A DNA stretch of 64,000 nt, taken from Bacteroidetes bacterium endosymbiont of Geopemphigus sp. (GTDB taxonomy: Bacteria > Bacteroidota > Bacteroidia > Flavobacteriales > Blattabacteriaceae). The position numbers and the translations under genes are program-made. Of the stretch, positions 19,697-33,846 are shown piece after piece. Each line of letters opens with the position of its first letter. Within the stretch, counting starts at the first letter, position 1. Under the pieces are notes generated by a model. That model did not search any database. It was not told the DNA's origin and saw only the letters and a program-made list of their open reading frames with translations. The stretch lies in the NCBI RefSeq assembly GCF_002904345.1, contig NZ_PEIH01000005.1, forward strand, positions 674,449 through 738,448. Direction: 5' to 3'.

Positions 19697-20668
19697 ATGA
19701 GCATTACCCAAGAACGATTGGCCTTTAAGCCTTTTGAGTATCAGTGGGCCTATGATTACTGGTTCAAACAACAAAATGCTCACTGGCTGCATACAGAAAT
19801 CAATATGCAATCTGATGTAAAAGACTGGAATGAAAATCTTTCTGAAGAGGAAAAATCTGTGATTGGCGAAATCTTAAAAGGCTTCACACAAACCGAAACT
19901 GAAGTAGGAAACTATTGGTCTACAATGGTACCTGAGTGGTTCCCTGTTCCTGAAATTAAAATCATGGCGCAGACCTTTGGCGCTTTCGAGACCATACACG
20001 CTACAGCTTACTCTTATTTGAATGACACCTTGGGTCTAGATGATTTTGAAGCTTTTCTTAAGGATGAAGCCACGATGAATAAACTCCGTACGCTAATGGA
20101 CGTACGTTATGATCAGAATAAAGATTATCCGTTGGAGAACATCGCTCGAAGTTTAGCTCTATTTTCAGCTGCTGCCGAGGGCATTCAACTTTTTTCCTCT
20201 TTCGCCGTACTTCTTTCCTTTAGAAGGTCAAATCGTTTAAAAGGAATTGGGCAACAAATGATTTTTTCCATACGCGATGAATCGTTGCATTCAGAGGCTG
20301 GCTGCAAAATATTTCGCGTCCTCTGCGGGGAAAATCCCGACTTATTAATATCTATAGAAAAATTAATTTATGAAGGTATTGAATTAGCATTAAATAACGA
20401 ATTCATATTTATAGATCGAATATTTGAAAAAGGAGATTTACTCACCGTAAGCAAAGCGCAGCTTAAAAATTTCATGAAAGATCGAGCCAACAGAAAACTG
20501 TTAGAACTAGGTCTTAACGAAAAATATGAGGTAGATCATGATCTATTGGAAGAAATGAGTTGGTTTTACATCACCGTATCGGGTGAGCAGCAAACCGACT
20601 TTTTTGACAACAGAGAAACAGGTTATAGCAAGCCAAATACGGACTGGAATACAGCAAATCTTTTTTAA
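19697..20668 (+). CDS. nrdB: Class I ribonucleotide reductase, beta (radical-generating) subunit
   Basis: A 323-residue ferritin-like diiron protein that makes the radical needed to reduce ribonucleotides. Metal ligands by spacing are E67, E98 and H101 (FETIHATAY), E161 (AAEGIQLF), and E195 and H198 (RDESLHSE). Tyr105, four residues after H101, is in the position of the radical tyrosine. The C-terminal tail (NTDWNTANLF) is of the kind that docks on the alpha subunit. nrdA follows 6 bases later. The N-terminus (FKPFEYQWAYDYWF) differs from the other NrdB type I know from Flavobacteriia. Confidence 0.95.
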   Translation: MSITQERLAFKPFEYQWAYDYWFKQQNAHWLHTEINMQSDVKDWNENLSEEEKSVIGEILKGFTQTETEVGNYWSTMVPEWFPVPEIKIMAQTFGAFETIHATAYSYLNDTLGLDDFEAFLKDEATMNKLRTLMDVRYDQNKDYPLENIARSLALFSAAAEGIQLFSSFAVLLSFRRSNRLKGIGQQMIFSIRDESLHSEAGCKIFRVLCGENPDLLISIEKLIYEGIELALNNEFIFIDRIFEKGDLLTVSKAQLKNFMKDRANRKLLELGLNEKYEVDHDLLEEMSWFYITVSGEQQTDFFDNRETGYSKPNTDWNTANLF

Positions 20669-20674
20669 AATTTT

Positions 20675-22396
20675 ATGAAAACACACCCTATCGCTAAAAA
20701 AATGGGATGGCGAGTTGAAAAAGACTTTCCACTTTGGGGAAACAATGAGCTTTATCTAACTACCATAAAAGGCGGCTACCTGTTAAAAGATGAAACTCCT
20801 TTTGAAGCCTATAAGAGAATGGCAAGGACCGCTGTGAGAATTCATAAAAATCCTTCTCTTGAGGAAAAATTTTTTGATATTTTTTGGAAAGGCTGGCTGA
20901 TTCCTTCTACCCCTGTAATGGTTAATCTTGGAACAGAAAAAGGCTTACCCATTAGTTGCTTTTCAAGTCGTGTAGGGGATAGTATGTATGACATTTACCG
21001 TAAAAACCTTGAAATGGCTATACTAAGTAAGCATGGAGGGGGAACAGCCTACGATTTCAGCAAAGTACGTCCAGCTGGAGCTCTGATTAAAGAAGGGGCT
21101 CTAGGTACTTCTGATGGAATTATTCCGTTTATCAAATCTTATGATAGTACTATCATTGCCAGCAAACAAGGTCGTACGCGCAGAGGAGCCGTAGCAATTT
21201 ATCTGGATATAGAACATAAAGAATACCCTCAGTTTCTGGAAATAAGAGAGCCAAAAGGCGATGTGAATCGTCAATGTCATAATATTCATCAGGGAGCTGT
21301 GATTTCCGATAAATTCATGCGGAAAGTACTTCAAAAAGAAGGTGATGAAAGGGAATTATGGCTTGATACACTTAAAAAGCGTGTGAAAACAGGTGAACCA
21401 TATCTTTTTTTTATTGATAACACTAACAAAAATCTTTCAAAAAATTGGAAAGAAAACGATCTTAGAATATGGCATAGTAACCTTTGTTCAGAAATCATGC
21501 TTCCTACTGATGAAAATCATACGCTGGTTTGCTGTCTTTCTTCAATGAATTTATATAAATATGACGAGTGGAAAGATACGGATGCAATATTTTACGCTAT
21601 ACTATTTCTTGATGCCGTAATTCAGGAATTTATTGAAAAGGGACGCTGTATAAAAGGGATAGAGGACGCTGTTCGTTTTGCTGAAAAAAGCAGAGCTCTC
21701 GGATTAGGTTCACTAGGCTGGCATTCTTATTTACAGTCAAAAATGGTTCCTTTTATTTCTTTACAGGCCAATACCTTAACCAGAGTAGTTTTTGGAAAAA
21801 TTCAAACAGAAGCTCAAAGAGCTACCTATCACCTCGCTAAGGTATATGGTGAATCTGAATGGACCAAGGACACAGGCAGACGCAATCTAACGTTAACGGC
21901 GATTGCGCCTAATCGAAGCTCCGCCAAGCTTGGCGGAGGCCTTTCACAAGGCATAGAACCTATCGCAGCAAATATTTATGTGGATGATGATGCTAAGGGA
22001 ATGCATATTCGAAAAAATCCTCAACTAGAAACCTTACTCAGAAAAAAAGATCTTAACACTCCTGAAATATGGGACCATATTGCTAATGAAAAAGGATCTT
22101 GTCAAAACATAGAAGCACTTAGTGAAGAGGAAAGAAACGTTTTTAAATGCTTTAAGGAGATTAATCAATTGGAATTGATACGACAAGCTGCTATTCGTCA
22201 AACCTACATAGATCAGGCTCAAAGTATTAATTTAGCTTTTCCTCAAGATGCGCCAGCAAAATTTATTAATCAAGTACATATAGAAGCCTGGAAAAACGGT
22301 TTAAAAAGTCTTTACTATTATAGAAGTGAAAGCATTTTACGTGCGGAAACCAAGATGCGGGATTTATACTCAGAGTGCTTATTATGTGAGGGTTGA
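20675..22396 (+). CDS. nrdA: Class I ribonucleotide reductase, alpha (catalytic) subunit, short form without ATP-cone
   Basis: A 573-residue catalytic subunit that reduces NDPs. The redox cysteine pair is C95 (LPISCFSS) and C286 (VCCLSSMNL); the thiyl-radical site is NLCSEI with N269, C271 and E273; a Tyr run in LKSLYYYRSES carries the radical relay; the C-terminal thiol tail is CLLCEG. All catalytic residues are present. It is roughly 190-220 residues shorter than common NrdA, with no room for an N-terminal ATP-cone, so dATP feedback through that domain should be absent. Operon with nrdB. Confidence 0.93.
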   Translation: MKTHPIAKKMGWRVEKDFPLWGNNELYLTTIKGGYLLKDETPFEAYKRMARTAVRIHKNPSLEEKFFDIFWKGWLIPSTPVMVNLGTEKGLPISCFSSRVGDSMYDIYRKNLEMAILSKHGGGTAYDFSKVRPAGALIKEGALGTSDGIIPFIKSYDSTIIASKQGRTRRGAVAIYLDIEHKEYPQFLEIREPKGDVNRQCHNIHQGAVISDKFMRKVLQKEGDERELWLDTLKKRVKTGEPYLFFIDNTNKNLSKNWKENDLRIWHSNLCSEIMLPTDENHTLVCCLSSMNLYKYDEWKDTDAIFYAILFLDAVIQEFIEKGRCIKGIEDAVRFAEKSRALGLGSLGWHSYLQSKMVPFISLQANTLTRVVFGKIQTEAQRATYHLAKVYGESEWTKDTGRRNLTLTAIAPNRSSAKLGGGLSQGIEPIAANIYVDDDAKGMHIRKNPQLETLLRKKDLNTPEIWDHIANEKGSCQNIEALSEEERNVFKCFKEINQLELIRQAAIRQTYIDQAQSINLAFPQDAPAKFINQVHIEAWKNGLKSLYYYRSESILRAETKMRDLYSECLLCEG

Positions 22397-22400
22397 TAAA

Positions 22401-22429
22401 GAAAAAAGCCTCCAAATAGAGGCTTTTTT
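22401..22429. terminator. Bidirectional intrinsic terminator between nrdA and the rRNA operon
   Basis: AAAAAAGCCTC, loop CAAATA, GAGGCTTTTTT forms a GC-containing stem flanked by A and T runs on both sides. It can stop nrdBA transcription on the plus strand and rRNA transcription on the minus strand. Confidence 0.8.
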
Positions 22430-22439
22430 ACTAAAAAGA

Positions 22440-22549
<110 letters not shown>

Positions 22550-22599
22550 AGCTTTGTATATTTTTAACACACGAGTTAACAAATAAAAACTATACTTTC

Positions 22600-25478
<2,879 letters not shown>

Positions 25479-25542
25479 CTACTTTCAGTAAAGTATAGAT
25501 TTTATTTGTTATGATTCGTATGTCAAAGAACTTTTCAAAAAG

Positions 25543-25616
25543 TGGAGAATATCGGATTCGAACCGATGGCCTCCTGCGTGCAAAGCAGGCGCTCTAGCCA
25601 GCTGAGCTAATCCCCC
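25543..25616 (-). tRNA. trnA: tRNA-Ala (TGC)
   Basis: The minus strand folds as a cloverleaf: acceptor GGGGGAT/ATTCTCC, D-arm AGCTCAGCTGGCTAGAGC, anticodon stem-loop CCTGCTTTGCACGCAGG with TGC anticodon, T-arm ATCGGTTCGAATCCGAT, discriminator A. The CCA end is not encoded. It sits in the 16S-23S spacer in the usual Ile-Ala arrangement. Confidence 0.96.
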
Positions 25617-25628
25617 TTCTCTTTCACG

Positions 25629-25702
25629 TAGTCTCGCGCGGATTTGAACCGCGGACCTCTACATTATCAGTGTAGCGCTCTAACCAACTGAGCTACGAGA
25701 CT
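25629..25702 (-). tRNA. trnI: tRNA-Ile (GAT)
   Basis: Minus-strand cloverleaf: acceptor AGTCTCG/CGAGACT, D-arm AGCTCAGTTGGTTAGAGC, anticodon loop CTGATAA with GAT, T-arm CGCGGTTCAAATCCGCG, discriminator A. No CCA is encoded. It lies between 16S and tRNA-Ala, 12 bases from the latter. Confidence 0.96.
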
Positions 25703-25798
25703 ATTAAAAAAGAAGTCGAACGGCTTCGTTTTGTTTGGGAAATATATTATAAAAAAATAAAAGCTTTGCGTATTCCCTCGAGAAAAAAACTTCTCTGA

Positions 25799-27332
<1,534 letters not shown>

Positions 27333-27571
27333 TGCTATATTTGAAGTGTTAATCTTTCTCTAGGGAAAACACAAGGCTTTTACTCTTATTTTATCTTTTT
27401 AAATGAACGTCCTGAGATCAAAACTATTCCTTTTAACAGGGAATGCAAATGTAAAACAATTTTATTTTCGACAAAATAATTTTTAAAGTTTTATATTCGA
27501 AATATTTGTATAATACAAATCGAAAAACTATTTAATAGAACTTCTTATTACCTTATTAGGCTTTTCGGTTG

Positions 27572-27601
27572 CAAACATACAATAATATTTCTGATTGCAA
27601 A
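27572..27601 (-). promoter_or_regulatory. rRNA operon promoter (Bacteroidota type)
   Basis: On the minus strand TTTG (27598-27601), 18 bases, then TATGTTTG (27572-27579). This matches the Bacteroidota consensus of TTTG, 17-23 bases, TAnnTTTG in both boxes. It lies about 240 bases before the mature 16S start. The intergenic stretch 27333-27737 holds this promoter, an AT-rich rRNA leader and the divergent queA promoter, and nothing else that I recognise. Confidence 0.75.
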
Positions 27602-27702
27602 AAAATCTACAAAATATTTTCACAAAAAGTGTTTTAATATTTTCATATACCTGAGCTGAAGTTTTCAAAATCAAACTTTTTTATTCTCGCGCCGTAGGGT
27701 TG

Positions 27703-27710
27703 TATATTTG
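27703..27710 (+). promoter_or_regulatory. -7 promoter box for queA
   Basis: TATATTTG matches TAnnTTTG exactly, 28 bases before the queA ATG. A T-rich run lies at the -33 distance but without a clear TTTG. Divergent from the rRNA promoter. Confidence 0.5.
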
Positions 27711-27737
27711 CCAAGGAAATAATTCATATACAACTAG

Positions 27738-28799
27738 ATGAAAACTTCGGATTTTGATTTTGAGTTACCGGAAAAACTCCTTGCAGAACGACCTTCCCAA
27801 GAAAGGGATGAGGCACGGTTGATGGTGGTTCACAGAAAAACAGGAGAAATCGAACATAAATTATTTAAGGACCTTATCAATTATTTTGACGAGAGAGATG
27901 TTATGATTCTCAACAACACTAAGGTGTTTCCGGCAAGATTGTATGGAAATAAAGAAAAAACGGGAGCAAGAATCGAAGTTTTTCTCTTAAGAGAATTGGA
28001 TCATGAAAACAAAGTACTGGATGTACTTGTAGATCCGGCCAGAAAAATACGGATTGGTAATAAAATTTATTTTGGCGAGAATACCGAAGATGACAATGCT
28101 CTAGTAGCGGAAGTCATAGATAATACCACCTCAAGAGGAAGAACACTGCGCTTTCTTTCAGATAGTTCGTATGAAGAATTTCAGGCACAACTCAGAACTC
28201 TGGGACAAACTCCGCTTCCAAAATATATTAAAAGATCTGTGGACAAAAATGACGCTGAACGCTATCAAACTATTTACGCTAAAGAAGAAGGTGCAGTAGC
28301 AGCCCCTACAGCTGGTCTGCATTTCTCCAAACATTTATTAAAAAGACTGGAAATTAAAGGAGTTTCGCTTGCTGAGATTACTTTACATATAGGACTAGGG
28401 ACTTTTGCCACGGTTGAGGTTGAAGATCTTTCCAAACATAAAATGGATTCTGAGGAATGCCATATCCAATCCAAAGCTTGTGAGATCATCAATGTAGGTA
28501 TTGAACGAAAAAAACGAGTTTGCGCAGTAGGAACTACTGCTATGCGTGCCATAGAAACCTCGGTATCAGTGGGCAATCGTCTGAATACATTTGATGGTTG
28601 GACAAATAAATTTATTTTTCCGCCTTATGAATTTCGCATCGCCAATTGTATGATCACTAATTTTCATATGCCCAAATCCACTTTACTAATTATGATTTCA
28701 GCCTTTACAGGTTATGATTTAACGATGAAAGCCTATGAAACAGCCATAAAAGAAAAGTATCAGTTTTATTCCTATGGAGATGCCATGCTTATACTATAG
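27738..28799 (+). CDS. queA: S-adenosylmethionine:tRNA ribosyltransferase-isomerase
   Basis: A 353-residue enzyme converting preQ1 at the wobble position of tRNA (Tyr, His, Asn, Asp) to epoxyqueuosine. Conserved blocks are the N-terminal [15 protein letters not shown], the [11 protein letters not shown] segment, PLPKYIKR, the [10 protein letters not shown] motif with HIGLGTF, and the C-terminal [12 protein letters not shown]. It is full length and appears functional, although queE, needed to make the deazaguanine precursor, is gutted in this window. Either preQ1 comes from elsewhere or this gene is a recent relic. Confidence 0.95.
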   Translation: MKTSDFDFELPEKLLAERPSQERDEARLMVVHRKTGEIEHKLFKDLINYFDERDVMILNNTKVFPARLYGNKEKTGARIEVFLLRELDHENKVLDVLVDPARKIRIGNKIYFGENTEDDNALVAEVIDNTTSRGRTLRFLSDSSYEEFQAQLRTLGQTPLPKYIKRSVDKNDAERYQTIYAKEEGAVAAPTAGLHFSKHLLKRLEIKGVSLAEITLHIGLGTFATVEVEDLSKHKMDSEECHIQSKACEIINVGIERKKRVCAVGTTAMRAIETSVSVGNRLNTFDGWTNKFIFPPYEFRIANCMITNFHMPKSTLLIMISAFTGYDLTMKAYETAIKEKYQFYSYGDAMLIL

Positions 28800-28812
28800 A
28801 TGATTTTTTTAA

Positions 28813-29895
28813 ATGTCTGATCGTTTAAAAAAAGACCTTCGAAACTTATCACTCGAGAAAATCCAAACGACGCTCAAAGAGCTCGAGGAAAAAACTTTTC
28901 GAGCCAGGCAAATCTACTATTGGATTTGGCATCAAGGTGTTAAAGAATTTCATCAAATGAGCAATCTTCCAAAAGATTTGCAGGCAAAACTTAAAGAGCG
29001 ATTTTACATAAGATCTGTTGAATTAAAAGAAGTTCAATATAGCTCGGACGGAACATTAAAGAATGGACTTAAACTATACGACGGAAAAAATATAGAATCG
29101 GTCTTAATTCCTTCGCTCAAGCGTTCTACCGGCTGCATATCTTCACAAGTAGGTTGCAGCTTAGATTGTGCTTTCTGCGCTACATCACAATTACCTCGCA
29201 TGCGGAATCTGGAAGTGGGCGAAATATATGATCAGGTCCAAATTCTTGATAGTCAAAGTAGAAAGAATTTTAAAAAATCTTTAAATAATATCGTATTTAT
29301 GGGAATGGGTGAGCCTTTGTTGAATTATAAAAATGTAATGAAAGCCATCGAGAGAATTATTACTTCTAGAAACCTACAAATCAGCGCGCGACGCATTACT
29401 TTATCCACCTCAGGTATCCCCAAGATGATTCGAAGGTTAGCTGATGACGAGCCACGTTTTAAACTAGCCCTTTCTTTACACGCAGTCCGGGAAGAAATAA
29501 GAAATAGTATTATGCCTTTTAGCAAAAACTTTCCACTTACAGAATTACTCGATTCCTTAAAGTATTGGTATTCAAAAACAAAAGATCGCATTACTATTGA
29601 ATATATCATATGGGAAGGCATTAATGATCAGCAAGAAGATATTAGAGCGCTGGTGAAATTCTGCAAGGCAGTTCCCTCTAAAGTAAATCTCATAGAGTAC
29701 AACCCTATTGGAAAATCACAATTTAGACAAGTCAATGAGAAAAAGCTACAGGAATATTTACATACCCTTGAAAAAAATGGCATTGTAGGAAAGATACGTC
29801 ATAGCAGGGGCAAAGACATTGATGCGGCGTGTGGACAGCTCGCTAATAAGAATAGCCTGATACCATCAGGATCTAACGAAGTGTTTATTTCATGA
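28813..29895 (+). CDS. rlmN: Dual-specificity 23S rRNA A2503 / tRNA A37 C2-methyltransferase
   Basis: A 360-residue radical-SAM methyltransferase. The cluster cysteines are C115, C119 and C122 in QVGCSLDCAFCATS. MGMGEPLLNY (SAM binding) and ITLSTSGIPKMI are also diagnostic, and the second catalytic cysteine is in IDAACGQLA near residue 343. It follows queA by 13 bases and is probably cotranscribed; both modify RNA. Nothing unusual is seen. Confidence 0.95.
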   Translation: MSDRLKKDLRNLSLEKIQTTLKELEEKTFRARQIYYWIWHQGVKEFHQMSNLPKDLQAKLKERFYIRSVELKEVQYSSDGTLKNGLKLYDGKNIESVLIPSLKRSTGCISSQVGCSLDCAFCATSQLPRMRNLEVGEIYDQVQILDSQSRKNFKKSLNNIVFMGMGEPLLNYKNVMKAIERIITSRNLQISARRITLSTSGIPKMIRRLADDEPRFKLALSLHAVREEIRNSIMPFSKNFPLTELLDSLKYWYSKTKDRITIEYIIWEGINDQQEDIRALVKFCKAVPSKVNLIEYNPIGKSQFRQVNEKKLQEYLHTLEKNGIVGKIRHSRGKDIDAACGQLANKNSLIPSGSNEVFIS

Positions 29896-29904
29896 AGATT
29901 TTTC

Positions 29905-30270
29905 TGCTTAATAAGTTTTGCTCTGGTAGGTCTGTATCGCTTAGAAGTCAAGAAATTTCACGAAATCCTTAAAAAATGAATCTGGTAGCTGTACTTCCAA
30001 ATAAGCTAAAGAAAAGCTCAAGTCCGAAATATATCCGAGATGCTCTGTAACCCTTTTAATGACAGTGACGGAAACGCAGAAATATATAAACTGGACAAAC
30101 CATCAGGGAATATTACTCAATCCGTTCATTTGATCAATGCTAAAAGTAAAGACTTGGAAAACATTGCCTGTGAAGTAAGATCTCTTTATATTTCCGATAA
30201 AGGAAATAATCTTAGCTATCGAAAAGATCTGGCGATTTATAAAATGGATACACTTACAGCTGCGTAGGCA
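29905..30270 (+). pseudogene. Unrecognised degraded reading frame between rlmN and the prenyl synthase
   Basis: One frame near 29905-29975 encodes a hydrophobic start (IFLLISFALVGLYRLEVKKF), resembling a signal or lipoprotein leader. After stops, an open stretch of 75 codons at 30040-30267 encodes a polar segment (ITQSVHLINAKSKDLENI and ISDKGNNLSYRKDL). This looks like a former secreted protein broken near its N-terminus, but I do not recognise the family. The 75-codon frame could also be a chance open frame. Confidence 0.3.
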
Positions 30271-30381
30271 AACTAAAACGGACGTCTCTGCTAAAAAATC
30301 TATTTTTATTTTCTTGAGTAAAAAAGTCTTGAGTAAAACAGCTACCCTACCAGATCAAAACACCAAGATAGATAAACATCA

Positions 30382-31359
30382 ATGAGTAAAATCATCAAAA
30401 AAATTCGTGCGCCTATTGCCGAAGAAATGCATTCCTTCGAGAAAAAATTTTATCAAGCTATACAGAGTAAAGTAGCACTTTTAGACCGAATAACTCATTA
30501 TATTATTCATAGAAAAGGCAAACAAATGCGTCCTATGTTGGTGTTTCTTACAGCCAAAATGCTAGGAAGACCTGTAGAAAAGACGCATCATGCAGCCACA
30601 CTTATAGAGTTAATTCACACCGCTACCCTGGTACATGATGATGTAGTAGATGACAGTCATATGCGACGCAGTTTTTTTTCAATTAATGCTCTCTGGAAAA
30701 ACAAGATTGCCGTATTGGTAGGTGATTATCTACTTTCTCGAAGTCTTATGATTGCCACAGAAAAAAATCATTCAGACTTATTAGAGATCATCTCAAGAAC
30801 CATAAAACAAATGAGCGAAGGTGAGCTGCTTCAAATAGAAAAATCCAGAAGACTAGACATCAATGAAAAAATTTATGAAGAAATTATACTAGATAAAACC
30901 GCCAGCCTAATCAGTGCTTGTTGTGAGGGAGGTGCAAGCTCGGTAGAAGCTGATAAAGAAACCTGCATTCAAATGCGACGCTTTGGAGAGCTTGCTGGAT
31001 TAGCATTTCAGATTAAGGATGACCTATTTGACTATGAACAAAACCCTCTCATCGGGAAACCTTCTGGCCTTGATATCAAAGAACGTAAAATGACCCTACC
31101 ATTGATTCATGTTATAGAAAAAAGCGACTCGAAAACCCGAAAATGGCTTATAAATTCTATAAAAAATCATAATGAAGATAAAAAACGTATACAAGAGATC
31201 ATATCGTTTGTTCGCAAAGAGGGTGGACTCGACTATGCTATAGAGCGGATGAGTCAATTACGTAAAGAAGCTTTAGAAATACTTAAGAATTATCCAGAAA
31301 ATTCTTCAAAAGAAGCCTTGAGTTTGATGGTAAATTATGTGATAGAGCGTCGAATTTAA
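30382..31359 (+). CDS. ispB: Long-chain all-trans polyprenyl diphosphate synthase
   Basis: A 325-residue trans-prenyltransferase making the isoprenoid side chain of quinones. The first aspartate-rich motif is HDDVVDDSHMRR (DDVVD 86-90), and the second is QIKDDLFDYE. The fifth residue before the first motif is small (A81), which leaves the product channel open and suggests a long chain, in contrast to F74 in the second synthase at 45054. A menaquinone tail would suit the quinol-oxidising complex encoded at 54540-62906. The exact chain length is not readable from sequence. Confidence 0.85.
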   Translation: MSKIIKKIRAPIAEEMHSFEKKFYQAIQSKVALLDRITHYIIHRKGKQMRPMLVFLTAKMLGRPVEKTHHAATLIELIHTATLVHDDVVDDSHMRRSFFSINALWKNKIAVLVGDYLLSRSLMIATEKNHSDLLEIISRTIKQMSEGELLQIEKSRRLDINEKIYEEIILDKTASLISACCEGGASSVEADKETCIQMRRFGELAGLAFQIKDDLFDYEQNPLIGKPSGLDIKERKMTLPLIHVIEKSDSKTRKWLINSIKNHNEDKKRIQEIISFVRKEGGLDYAIERMSQLRKEALEILKNYPENSSKEALSLMVNYVIERRI

Positions 31360-31503
31360 AATATCGGGATAATCTTAACAAAGCCAATTACGATAAAGAT
31401 TAAAAATCTCAGAGAGATATTTTTTTAGAATAATACATAATTTTCAAGGCTTTGATCATACAGTTGATTTATATAGAGCAGCAGAGTGCCGATTTTTAAA
31501 TTA

Positions 31504-31511
31504 TATTTTTG
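31504..31511 (+). promoter_or_regulatory. Possible -7 promoter box for topA
   Basis: TATTTTTG fits TAnnTTTG, 19 bases before the topA ATG. No -33 element is clear, and T-rich sequence makes a chance match easy. Confidence 0.3.
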
Positions 31512-31530
31512 TAAATATATTTAAATCGAA

Positions 31531-33846
31531 ATGGCAAAAAATCTGGTTATCGTCGAATCTCCGGCCAAGGCCAAAACTATACAGGGTTATTTGGGTAAAG
31601 ACTTTGAGGTAGCATCAAGCTTTGGGCATATTGCCGACTTGCCTGAAAAAGGAATGGGCGTAGATATTCAAAATAATTTTGAGCCCGTTTATGTGGTGCC
31701 GCCTGATAAAAAGAGCACTGTAAAGAAACTTCAATCTATGGCTAGTAAATCTGATACCATATGGCTAGCTTCTGATGAGGATCGTGAAGGAGAGGCTATC
31801 GCCTGGCATCTTTACAAAGAGCTAAAAATACCTGAAAATAAGCTTCGTCGCATTGTTTTTCATGAGATTACGAAAAAGGCCATTATGCAAGCGATAGAAA
31901 AGCCGCGCGCCATCAATCAAGATTTAGTAGATGCGCAACAAGCGCGCAGAGTACTTGATCGTTTGGTGGGTTTTGAACTCTCTCCAGTGCTATGGAAAAA
32001 GATCAAAACCGGTCTTTCAGCCGGGCGTGTCCAATCCGTGGCAGTGCGCTTGATCGTGGAACGTGAAAAAGATATACGAGCTTTTAAAGCGGCAGAATTC
32101 TACAAAGTAGCCGCTCTGTTTCTCTCAGAAAAAGGAGAGGAATTTAAAGCGCAATTGGAAAACACCTTTGAAAACAAAGAGCAAGCAGAAGCGTTTCTAA
32201 AAAAATGTATGCATACACAATTCAGTGCTTACAAAATTGTAATAAAGCCTGGGAAAAAGAGTCCTTCTGCGCCTTTTACTACCTCAAGTCTTCAACAAGA
32301 GACCTCAAAGAAATTAGGTTATTCCGTAGCACGTACCATGCGTCTGGCACAACAATTATATGAAGAAGGGTATATCACCTATATGCGTACCGATAGTCTA
32401 AATCTCTCAGAAGATGCCATTACTGCAGTTAAAGATCATATCATTACACAATTCGGGGAAAAATATGCCTGTCCCAGGAGATATACTACCAAAAATAAAT
32501 CTGCACAAGAAGCGCACGAAGCCATCCGTCCTACAGATATAAACAAACTCCAGGTAGGCCAGGAGATAGCACAACAGCGCCTTTACGAGCTAATATGGAA
32601 GCGCACCCTTGCCGGGCAGATGTCTGAAGCGATTTTGGAAAGAACAATCTTATACATTCGTACGCCTGATCAAAGCGATTTTATTGCAAAAGGACAAGTG
32701 ATCACCTTTGATGGTTTTTTAAAACTATACAAAGAAAATAGTGAGATTATTAATAAAGGAGAATTTAAAGATCAATTACCAAAAATCAAAGAAGGAGAAT
32801 TGTTAAAAAACGAAAAAATCACTTCTATGCAGCGCTTTACTAAACATCCTCCACGTTATAGCGAAGCCTCATTAGTAAAAACTTTAGAAGAACTTGGTAT
32901 AGGACGTCCTTCCACTTATGTACCTACCATCTCAACCATTCAAAGGCGAAATTATGTGGAGCTTATGGATCTTGAAGGCAGCGAACGCTCTTATGAAATC
33001 ATGACACTTACCCAAGGAGACATTTTAAAAAAGCAAGAAAAAGAAATCATAGGTGCAGATAAGAAAAAGCTCATTCCCACTGATGTGGGAATAGTGGTAA
33101 ACGATTTCCTGGTAGGAAACTTTCAACATATTCTCGATTACGGATTCACCGCCAAGGTAGAAGAGAGCTTCGATGAAATCGCTAAAGGCAAAGAAGTTTG
33201 GAATACATTGATTAAAAGATTTTATAGCGATTTTCACCCAAAAGTAGAGGACGCTACTAAAAGCAGTGCAAAAAGTCATGGAGAACGATTGCTTGGTACC
33301 GACTCTAAATCTGGCAAAAGAGTTTTTGCCAGAATCGGCCGTTTTGGCCCGATGATCCAAATGGGTGAGGTAGAGAACGAAGAAAAGCCCAGGTTCGCAT
33401 CTTTATTAAAAGATCAACATATAGACAGTATTTCTTTAGAAGAGGCCTTACAATTATTTGAACTTCCAAGGAAGTTAGGAACTTTTGAAGAAAATGAAAT
33501 CAACGTAAGTATTGGACGCTTTGGTCCCTACATTAAGCATGATGGAAAATTCATCTCAATTAAAGAAGAAAGCGGCTACTCCCCTTATAAAATTACCTTA
33601 GAGCAAGCCATAGAGCTTATTGAGCGAAATCGAGAAGAAAGCGCTAAAAATCTTATTCGATGTTTTGAAGAAGTTGATCCACCTATAGAGGTGATCAATG
33701 GACGTTTTGGTCCCTATATCCGACAGAGGAAGGCTAATTATAAAATCCCAAAAAATCTGCAACTTGAAAAGCTTAATGTTGAAGTATGTAAAAAGATTAT
33801 TTCACAACCGAAACCCAAGGAAAAAAGAAAAAAATTTAAGGAGTGA
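31531..33846 (+). CDS. topA: DNA topoisomerase I (type IA)
   Basis: A 771-residue enzyme that relaxes negative supercoils. The Toprim domain has VIVESPAKAKTIQGYL and the metal-binding SDEDREGE (81-88). The catalytic tyrosine is Y284 in YITYMRTDS. The C-terminal third has repeated GRFGPYI/GRFGPMI-type modules (three copies, about 600-740) instead of zinc fingers, then a basic tail. This zinc-less C-terminus is a known form in Bacteroidota. The stop overlaps the next gene's GTG start by 4 bases. Confidence 0.95.
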   Translation: MAKNLVIVESPAKAKTIQGYLGKDFEVASSFGHIADLPEKGMGVDIQNNFEPVYVVPPDKKSTVKKLQSMASKSDTIWLASDEDREGEAIAWHLYKELKIPENKLRRIVFHEITKKAIMQAIEKPRAINQDLVDAQQARRVLDRLVGFELSPVLWKKIKTGLSAGRVQSVAVRLIVEREKDIRAFKAAEFYKVAALFLSEKGEEFKAQLENTFENKEQAEAFLKKCMHTQFSAYKIVIKPGKKSPSAPFTTSSLQQETSKKLGYSVARTMRLAQQLYEEGYITYMRTDSLNLSEDAITAVKDHIITQFGEKYACPRRYTTKNKSAQEAHEAIRPTDINKLQVGQEIAQQRLYELIWKRTLAGQMSEAILERTILYIRTPDQSDFIAKGQVITFDGFLKLYKENSEIINKGEFKDQLPKIKEGELLKNEKITSMQRFTKHPPRYSEASLVKTLEELGIGRPSTYVPTISTIQRRNYVELMDLEGSERSYEIMTLTQGDILKKQEKEIIGADKKKLIPTDVGIVVNDFLVGNFQHILDYGFTAKVEESFDEIAKGKEVWNTLIKRFYSDFHPKVEDATKSSAKSHGERLLGTDSKSGKRVFARIGRFGPMIQMGEVENEEKPRFASLLKDQHIDSISLEEALQLFELPRKLGTFEENEINVSIGRFGPYIKHDGKFISIKEESGYSPYKITLEQAIELIERNREESAKNLIRCFEEVDPPIEVINGRFGPYIRQRKANYKIPKNLQLEKLNVEVCKKIISQPKPKEKRKKFKE

